Shown here in pieces: positions 54,654 through 62,200 of a stretch of DNA of 64,000 nucleotides (positions are counted from its first letter, which is position 1; every line of letters begins with the position of its first letter). The stretch covers positions 186,001 to 250,000 of the forward strand of contig OZ025649.1 of assembly GCA_964019335.1 (NCBI GenBank), in the 5' to 3' direction. The DNA is from Diplonema japonicum (lineage: Eukaryota; Euglenozoa; Diplonemea; Diplonemida; Diplonemidae). The notes beneath the pieces were generated by a model, which did no database searches, was not told where the DNA came from, and saw only the letters and a list, made by a program, of their open reading frames with translations. A program made the position numbers and the translations under genes.

Positions 54654-54693
54654 TCACAGGATACAAATGAAACAAATAAGCTATAAACCCTAG
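52991..54693 (+). CDS. KH-like RNA-binding protein candidate
   Basis: Exons 52991-53047, 53092-53187, 53226-54601 and 54660-54693 (introns 44, 38 and 58 nt) join to 520 aa. Residues about 60-230 form a mixed alpha/beta region. It includes SKLIIQNGTVVVRGHCPKKE, KQELLLILGPAEKLKIALKY, and a second part ISVLARQYLLDNRQHLVEKG, WVDRASEVDGMQDLHIVGYP, IRDAEFEYLETNHGG. The second part follows the KH-type order (helix, G-H/G-x-x-I-x-V, helix, strand, E-x-A-helix), so single-stranded RNA binding is suggested. The remainder is a Ser/Pro-rich linker and a C-terminal helical part (LSPNERALLQDICQAAGIIN). The last intron is a T46 tract; unspliced, the protein would end in poly-Phe. Confidence 0.65.
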
Positions 54694-55288
54694 AAGATGT
54701 AGACAGGCATCATCGCGAGGATCTTCTTTTCTTTTCTTTTTTTTAAAAGGGGGAAGAAGAGAAACAAACAAAAAAAAAAACAAAAAAACCACAATGGCAT
54801 AGTGAAACAGGGCTGCATATGTATGTTCCTGTTTTGTATTTTGCATGAGGAAAAAAAAAAAGAAAGAAAGAAAGAGGATTTTGGAGGGAAGAAAGAAAGA
54901 AGAGGGCCGGGGGGAAAAGTTAAAAAATAATAATCGCAAAAAGAAAAAAAAAGAAGAAGAAAAAAAAAAACTTCTTTCTTTCTTCCCTTTCCTTTTTATT
55001 TCATTTTTCTGACGAATTTTTTTCTTTCTTTCTTTCTTTTGTAGGAAAGGCTCTCAATGCTTTTGTTCCCTACATTTTTTAACGCGTGGGAAAAAGGGAG
55101 GGGGGAAATGAGAAGAAAAAAAAACTGGAAAAAAACCTTAAATTGGGGCTTCAAAAAAAAAGTTTTTGGTTTAGTTACTGTGACTCACTAAGCACATCAC
55201 CGTAGCGAACATTCAAAAAAAAAGGGGGGGATATTTAAATTACTCAGCAAACGCGCTCTTTTTTTTCTCTTTTATTACTAAGCTTTGA

Positions 55289-55319
<31 letters not shown>

Positions 55320-55890
55320 TCACACACAACTCTTTTATTTCGTTCCTCTTGGTTTCTTGAAGTTTAACAAAGAAGCAGAGAGATCAGAAATGACAAAAAA
55401 AAAAAAAAAGAAAAGAAAGAAAGAAAGAATAGAAAGAAACAGAAACTCTCTTGCAGGTAGCCGTCAAACGAGACAGAAATCAGAAAAAAAAAAAAAAGAA
55501 AAGAAAAAAAGACGAGAAGAAGAAGAAGAAAAAGAATAAAAAAGAAAAATGCAAGGGGCCTTACGGACTCACGAAAAAAAAAAAAAAAAAAAAAAGAAGA
55601 GAAAAGAAAAAAAAAATCATGTCGAATCAAAAGAGAGAAGAAAGAAGAAGAAAAAAAGGGTGGTAGTGACAACATAACTTCTCTTGGTGCCCTCCCCCCC
55701 TCTCTTTGCTTAGCTTTTTTTTTTGTCCTCCCACCCTCTGCGAATTATTTCCCTTTTTAGATTTGGAGGGGTTTTTTCTTTCTTTTTGCAAAGGTAGAAA
55801 TTTTCTGAGCCAGTCACTCCTGGGAAGCAAATCAGGAGGGGTACCTTTACAGGTGGGTCTCCCAAAGTGGAAAAAGAGAGGCTGAAAAAA
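54694..55890. other. A/T-run spacer
   Basis: Many A runs mixed with GAAA repeats (about 55380-55660) and T-rich parts. ORFs here encode only Lys/Arg/Glu or Phe/Ser. No gene. The A6 at 55885-55890 is the T6 terminator of the tRNA. Confidence 0.55.
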
Positions 55891-55961
55891 TGCGTAAACC
55901 GGGAATCGAACCCGGGCCGACTCCGTGGCAGGGAGCCATTCTACCACTAGACCATTTACGC
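55891..55961 (-). tRNA. tRNA-Gly (GCC)
   Basis: Read on the - strand, 71 nt, the usual tRNA-Gly length. Acceptor GCGTAAA pairs with TTTACGC. The D arm has TGGTCTAGTGGTAGAA. Loop CTGCCAC gives anticodon GCC. T arm CCGGGTTCGATTCCCGG is complete. No intron. T6 terminator follows. Confidence 0.97.
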
Positions 55962-56932
55962 CTACAATTTTCGTTGGCGTGCGTTTTTACTATTTGGTAT
56001 TACGTGGTGCAATTATTTAGTCGTTTCAGGAACAAAAAGAAGTAAAGTTGTTGCCCCCCACCCCTTTTTTAAGGACACACTGAGTTCGGGTTTTATCGCT
56101 TCTGTATGGTAAGAAAAAAGATAGACGAAAGAGTACTAAAGAGCACACATACCTGCGAAGTTTCTTTTTTTTAAAAAAGGGAATTGAAAAAATAAGAAAC
56201 AGACAAAGGTGTGGTGTTAACCTCTGCTTCGTTTTTATCTTTTTCACAATGAAAGCGCCCCCCCCCCCCCCCCCCTCCTCCTCCTCCTTTGTTCAAGAAG
56301 GAAAAAGAGGGTTGCAAGGTTCTTAGCATCGCATTTCTTTTTATTTCATATTTTTCGTCCTGCTCCCCCCCCCCCCCCCCCCCCCTCTTTCCTTTTTCTT
56401 TCGGCTTCGCTTCACCTATCCCGCACTGTGCAAAGAAAAAAAAAGACCAAACCAGGAATATCCCCTCCCCTGTCTCATATGGAAGGGGTTTTTTCTCTTT
56501 CTAATAGCTTATTCCAGGAAAAATATAGGGGGGAAAAAAGGAGGGTCTATATTAATGAACAGCCCCCGCATTCCCCCAACCTTCTCTTCTTCTGAGTTCG
56601 AGCTATTTCATTTTTCATTTCTTTACTTTTTATTTTAGCTTTTAGTTCCCCAAAATTCCACCACTCTTTCTTTTTTATCGCATGTGTAGGACGGGGGGGG
56701 GGAGTTATGTTATTGTTGCATTGCCCTTTTTCTCTTCTTTTTCTTCTTTTCTTCTTCTTCTTCTTCTTCTTCTTCTCCCCCCCCCCCCCCCCACCCCTTT
56801 TTCTTATTCGTTTCTCCTGCCTTATTTTTTCTATACAATTCCTCCCTTCGCTTCTCACGGAAAAAAAAAGAGGGAAAAAAAAAACATTGCAGGAAGAAAA
56901 AAAAAAAATACACGCAAAAACAACAACAAAAA
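55962..56932. other. Spacer with C runs
   Basis: Poly-C runs at about 56256-56275, 56367-56385 and 56776-56792, and (TTC)n at about 56745-56775. No gene. A-rich leader before the first RING gene. Confidence 0.55.
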
Positions 56933-57607
56933 ATGGATGAACAGAATAAAAAGAGGGTGGCCAACGACGTGAAAGCAGGGTTAATAGGGGCCGTCATTGG
57001 AATGGGGATCGTGGGTGGTGTGAAACTGGTGTCTTCGCTATTCGCGGAAGAACCGCAGCGAGCGCACGACGTGCAAGAAGAGGCAAGGCTCTCCGTGGGA
57101 GAAGACGAGGTAAAAATCCGAGTGTTGCCACGCATGCGGGTGACGGTGTATGGGCTGAACAAGAGACTTCTTGTGGAGAGCAATGATAACGGGTTGCTGA
57201 CAATCAGGAAGCACAGCATCGATAAAATCCGGTTCTGGTCTGTAAACTCTCGCAACGAGGATGTGAGCCTGTTCGTTCAGAAGCGGACCGGTGAGTGGGT
57301 CACCATCAGCAAGATACCTCAAGGCACCCTCCCCAACACGAGTACCCCATGCAGGGTCCCTTTCGCTATTTTCGCTGACAGATTTGTAGAGGTTCATTCC
57401 TTCCCCCCAGAGACCTACGTCCCAAGTGCCGCACATTCACAGGATCCTAACGCTTGTTCGGTTTGCTGGGCAAATACTGCAGACACTCAATTTCTGCCGT
57501 GTGCCCATCTTTCCGTGTGCTGGACGTGCACAAAAACTTTACAGGTCCCCGTATGTATCATATGCCGCAAGGAGGTGACTGCTATTTCGTACAATTTCAA
57601 ATCGTGA
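56933..57607 (+). CDS. Membrane-anchored RING-finger protein, copy 1
   Basis: Single exon, 224 aa, ATG after an A-rich leader. One TM segment near the N-terminus (AGLIGAVIGMGIVGGVKLVS, about 16-35). A beta-rich middle domain (KIRVLPRMRVTVYGLNKRLL through FVQKRTGEWVTISKIPQG) follows. The C-terminal RING is of the C3HC4 type seen in IAP/MUL1-like E3 ligases: CSVC, PCAHLSVCWTC and CIIC carry the zinc ligands. It would transfer ubiquitin at a membrane, by family knowledge. Tandem paralogue of the next gene, 228 nt away. The C-terminal half is nearly identical at DNA level while the N-terminal half has diverged. Confidence 0.87.
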   Translation: MDEQNKKRVANDVKAGLIGAVIGMGIVGGVKLVSSLFAEEPQRAHDVQEEARLSVGEDEVKIRVLPRMRVTVYGLNKRLLVESNDNGLLTIRKHSIDKIRFWSVNSRNEDVSLFVQKRTGEWVTISKIPQGTLPNTSTPCRVPFAIFADRFVEVHSFPPETYVPSAAHSQDPNACSVCWANTADTQFLPCAHLSVCWTCTKTLQVPVCIICRKEVTAISYNFKS

Positions 57608-57835
57608 ACGAGAAGAAAGAGAAGGGATACGAAAAAAATTTAAAAAAAAAAAAAAAGGAAAGAAGAAGAAAAAAAGAGAAAAAAAAAAAAAAGAATGATG
57701 AGAAAAATAAAATAAACGGTTTCTTGCCCCCCCCCCTTTTCACATTTCTTTCTGGTGGGTTTTCTTTTTTTTTTTTCTTCCATTTTGACTAGCATTCAAC
57801 GGTTACAAATACAAACAGGTAGAGGGTGAGGAAAC

Positions 57836-58516
57836 ATGAGTGACGAGTCTGATGAAGAAGATAAAGAGACTAAAAACGACAACAGCATATATGCAGGCAT
57901 CATCGGGGGCATCATTGGGATGGCTATCCTAGGTGGTGTGCAGCTAATATCCGGATTTTTCGCGAAGAAATCTAAAACACTCGATGAAGAGAAAGTCAGG
58001 CACTCTGTAGGAGATAACAATGTAATAATCCGAGTGTTGCCACGCATGCCCCTGAAGGTATACCGACTGAACAAGGAACTTCTTCTAGAAAGCAACAACG
58101 ATGGGCTATTGACCATCAACAAGGAAAACATCGATAAAATCCGGTTCTGGTCTGTAAACTCTCTCAACGATGTGAGCCTGTTCGTTCAGAAGCGGACCGG
58201 CGAGTGGGTCACCATCAGCAAGATACTTCAAGGCGCCCTCCCCAACACGAGTACCCCATGCAGGGTCCCTTTCGCTATTTTCGCTGACAGATTTGTAGAG
58301 GTTCATTCCTTCCCCCCAGAGGCCTACGTCCCAAGTGCCGCACATTCACAGGATCCTAACGCTTGTTCGGTTTGCTGGGCAAATACTGCAGACACTCAAT
58401 TTCTGCCGTGTGCCCATCTTTCCGTGTGCTGGACGTGCACAAAAACTTTACAGGTCCCCGTATGTATCATATGCCGCAAGGAGGTGACTGCTATTTCGTA
58501 CAATTTCAAATCGTGA
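57836..58516 (+). CDS. Membrane-anchored RING-finger protein, copy 2
   Basis: Single exon, 226 aa. TM segment is AGIIGGIIGMAILGGVQLIS (about 20-39). The middle domain matches copy 1 (IIRVLPRMPLKVYRLNKELL), and the RING is identical to copy 1, with all ligands present. The N-terminus is acidic (MSDESDEEDKETKNDN) instead of basic. The start follows TACAAACAG by 17 nt. From about 58246 to the stop it differs from copy 1 at one base (GAGGCC against GAGACC), whereas the 5' half differs widely, indicating gene conversion or a selective constraint on the RING half. Confidence 0.87.
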   Translation: MSDESDEEDKETKNDNSIYAGIIGGIIGMAILGGVQLISGFFAKKSKTLDEEKVRHSVGDNNVIIRVLPRMPLKVYRLNKELLLESNNDGLLTINKENIDKIRFWSVNSLNDVSLFVQKRTGEWVTISKILQGALPNTSTPCRVPFAIFADRFVEVHSFPPEAYVPSAAHSQDPNACSVCWANTADTQFLPCAHLSVCWTCTKTLQVPVCIICRKEVTAISYNFKS

Positions 58517-59221
58517 ACGAGAAACCAAAAAAAAAAAAGGAAAGAAGAAAAGGAAAAAAAATACTGTAAAAGGAAAAAATCACTTCCTTTTATATGGGGC
58601 TACCGGGCAGATTGCAACCTTATTTGGTGACTTCCCCCCCCCGAGAGAAACCGAAACGATTTGTATTATTTTTTTTTTTTTTTTATTATTACACACGTAT
58701 TATTTTAGAGGCGTCCTGCCACATACCACAGGTACCCTTAAATGTCTCTTTTTTTTTTTTCTTTCTTTTTTTTTTTTTAAATTGGCTCTCTGGTTCTCGG
58801 TTCAACAATTGCAACGCAACACAAACAGGTGCAGGGCGAGTAGGGCGGGGAGGGGAGAGGGAACACGAACACCCCCTTTTCTTTTTTCTTGAGCAGCACC
58901 TCCATTTTTCTTTTCTTTTACCCTTTTTTTTTTATCCTATCGAATTTGAAAAAGAAAGAAAAGGACGTCTCAACGAGAAAGGTAAGCTGGGGAAAAAAAA
59001 AATTAAAAATAAAATAAAATAACGACAACCCTTTTTAAAAAAAAAAAAAAGAAGAAAACCAACGTTACAATAAAAAAAAAACACCCCCCCCCTTTTTTTT
59101 GTTCTACACATTTCTTCCCCAACTTTTTTTCCCTTGCATAATTCACTCTTTTCCCCCCTTTTTCATCCCTTGAAACTCGTTTTCCTCCACCCCCTGTGTT
59201 CGGGTTGCAAGTGAGAGAAGC
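58517..59221. other. Spacer
   Basis: T and A runs plus a short GC-containing segment at about 58705-58745 resembling one at 37868. GGGTTGCAAG lies 10 nt before the next ATG. No gene. Confidence 0.5.
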
Positions 59222-62200
59222 ATGGATGATATGTACAAAATCGAAGAGAGCGAACGGAAGGGGTACCCATTCAATTTGTACCAGGATGAGTCCGAAGAGA
59301 GTGGATCTGAGTACGGCGGTGAAATACAAGAAATCCTGGAAGAGGTGATGGACAACGTGCGGTACCAGCTCCCGGCAGAGCTGCGAACAAGGATTGAGAA
59401 GATCGTACCGACTGAGGAAGACTGCGACGATGAGGAAGAAAGCAGGAAGCGATGGACCATGGTGGACCTCCCCCTCGGCTTCCACAGCTACTGCAGCATC
59501 TATGACAAGGACGACATGGAAACTTACGGAAACGGCCGGATGTGCTCGGCAGAGGGATGGATCTGCAGCCCAGACACAGAGGAAGAAGAAATATGGTACC
59601 AACTCGATGCAGGTTCAATTCGCACCATCGGAGGTATTTCTGTCAAATCCCACGGTTCTTGGTATGACTGGATCACCAACTATACCTGCCTCGTTTCCGA
59701 TGACGGTGAACATTGGGACCCAGTCGATGACGGGGAAGAGTTCGACGGCCCTGACGACCAAGAAGAGGTGGAAAAAACCTATTTCACGACACCCGCTATC
59801 GGCAGGTTCCTGCGTATCAAGCCCACCTGTGCATATGACGAGAACTACGCTGGGCGGTTCGGTCTCCTCATCGAGATCAACGACGAATCTATCATCAACG
59901 GCCTGCTCGTGTGGCTCGAGTCCAATGCGCAATGGGCCAGTGATCGCCTCCGCAACTTCCTCGACAAAAACTGTGAAAAGCTCACCAACGGTACCAACAC
60001 AGCCCTGTCCTACTACTTCAGAAACTACAAACGTATTGTAGAGTCTATATTGGAGGACATCACCGAGTCACAGGGTGCCGGCATGTCCAGGGTGCTTCAG
60101 CTCATTAACCTTGACATGAAGTACGACCGAAAGCTTCCCCCCAATAACATCTGGCATCTGCTGATGTCAGCACGTGAGGTGGATCTGTTCGAAAAGACTC
60201 TGTACGCACACAAAGACGACATGAAAATCCGCCAGAAGGCTGCCATGAACGCAACGGGGAAGCTCCTACCCCTCGACGCCTCTGTGCCCGACCTCACCGA
60301 CATGGAAGGTGTCGTCGATTCCCCCATCACTGTGTACGAGCAGTGGGAGAGGAAAGCTCTCGCTAACAAGATGTCGGGGACCTCTCTTCCTACAAAGCTC
60401 GCAGCCCTAAAAGCTTCTTTTGAAGCTGGTGCTTTGAGCGAAAAGGAGCACCAGATATTGGTCACCCGTAACGAGAGGCAAGAGCTGTCGCTGGGCTGGA
60501 TGATGAACGAAGATACAATCCCTGTCTGGAACCACCCCGTCTACACGTCCGAGTTCCTCAGCTCGCACTTCCTGGAGGACGTTCCTTGCTACCCCGGTGC
60601 ACAAGCCTTCACTAGGTTGTTGCGCGATGTCATCCTGGAGCAGCAGCAGTGGTTGGGGGTGAACAACAGCGAGTTCGCTGCTCTACAATACTCGCTAAAG
60701 GCCTTTGCTGCAGCAATCCCATTGTTCCAGAGGTTCTTTAAATATCAAAAGTGGCAGTTCCACACCCACATGGAACTCTTGGTGCACGACATCGGCGAGC
60801 AGCTCGACAACTTGTTGCCAGGTCAGACAGGGATATTCCCAGTGACCCAGCAGCCCATGCTTCTCATTGTAGAGGTGAAGACCCCTAAGCTGTGCAGAGT
60901 TACCATTGTGAACACCAACCCGCACACGGATTTCCATCCCAAGATGGCTGACGTCCCCGCCAGAATCCGGCAGCACACATGCATATCCTTGGAAGACGTG
61001 CAGTTCGACCTCATCAAGGACAAGGCCTGGTGGTTATTCGCTATCCCCTTCCAGACTTTCGAGAAAGAGGAACTCTTCTACACGCATTACCTGAATTGGC
61101 TGCACCCTGGCAAGACGTACGAATCCATGATTGCGGAGACCTACGACGAGCAGGCTGTTCGAACACCCTGCTCTGGCGGTGGCCAGCTGTGGAAGGCCTA
61201 TCACCATGGTCTGTCCTACATTCTCGGAAGGCAGGGTGTCCGTCAGCCTGCAAGAAAATCGCTGAAGTTCAACATGCGACACCAAATGCTGCAGTGGGTG
61301 GTCAACGACATGAACGTAGTGGAAAAGATCCCCACAGCTCACAGGAGGCTCATCAGACTCGGATGTGAACAAGTTGCGGCCTCTGCAACGAAGGCTCCTG
61401 GCATTAGGAAGAGCAAGGCATACCTCAGTTCCGTCTTGACGTGTATTAAGAGGATCGAGGAAGTTTTAAAAGAGAGGTCACCTGATGTTCTAGGTGAAGC
61501 ACCCCCCGAGCTCAACCTTGAGGAAGGCAATGAGCTGCACGTTCAAAACGATCTTTTCCCTGCCATGGAGTACCTGCGCAGACTGGATGACGTGGAGCAC
61601 CTCATCGGCGACAGGGTCCCAGAGAACAACTTTTTGCCTGCGAACTTCCTGCACGTCCCTGATGCAGTCTTTAACTTCACCGATGCCCTTTCTGCCCTTC
61701 GAAACGCTGACGTCCTGTGCACGCGTGTGATGGTTCAACGTGAGATGATCAGGAATCACGTTTTCCTGACTTCGTCCCTTCTCCAGCACCTGTTTGTTTG
61801 GGTACTTCCCATGCCTCGGTTTGCTCACAGCAACTGCATATGGCAGCAGAAGATCACGTACAGCCAGCAGCTTGATATCATGGTGCTACTCGGTCGTCTC
61901 ATGGAACACTGGGCAGCAACGTGCTTCTCACTCAAGGCAACGCCCGAATTTGATGCGGTGCGCATCACCGTGGCAGGTGCAATGGCCTCTATTGCCGACT
62001 GTGTACTAAGGCAGCGGGCGACAGATGAGCCTTCGAGACTGTGCGAGCACATTGCTGGGTTCCGAGATGAGGCACCCTTCGGTTTCAGCACTGGCCACTT
62101 TGCTAAGCAGAGCGAAACAATTAAGGTTACATGCCCTGAAATCCTCGTTTGCAGGACTGCTGTTCTCGACTACTTTGAAGCCCTGCACGAAACCATCCCT

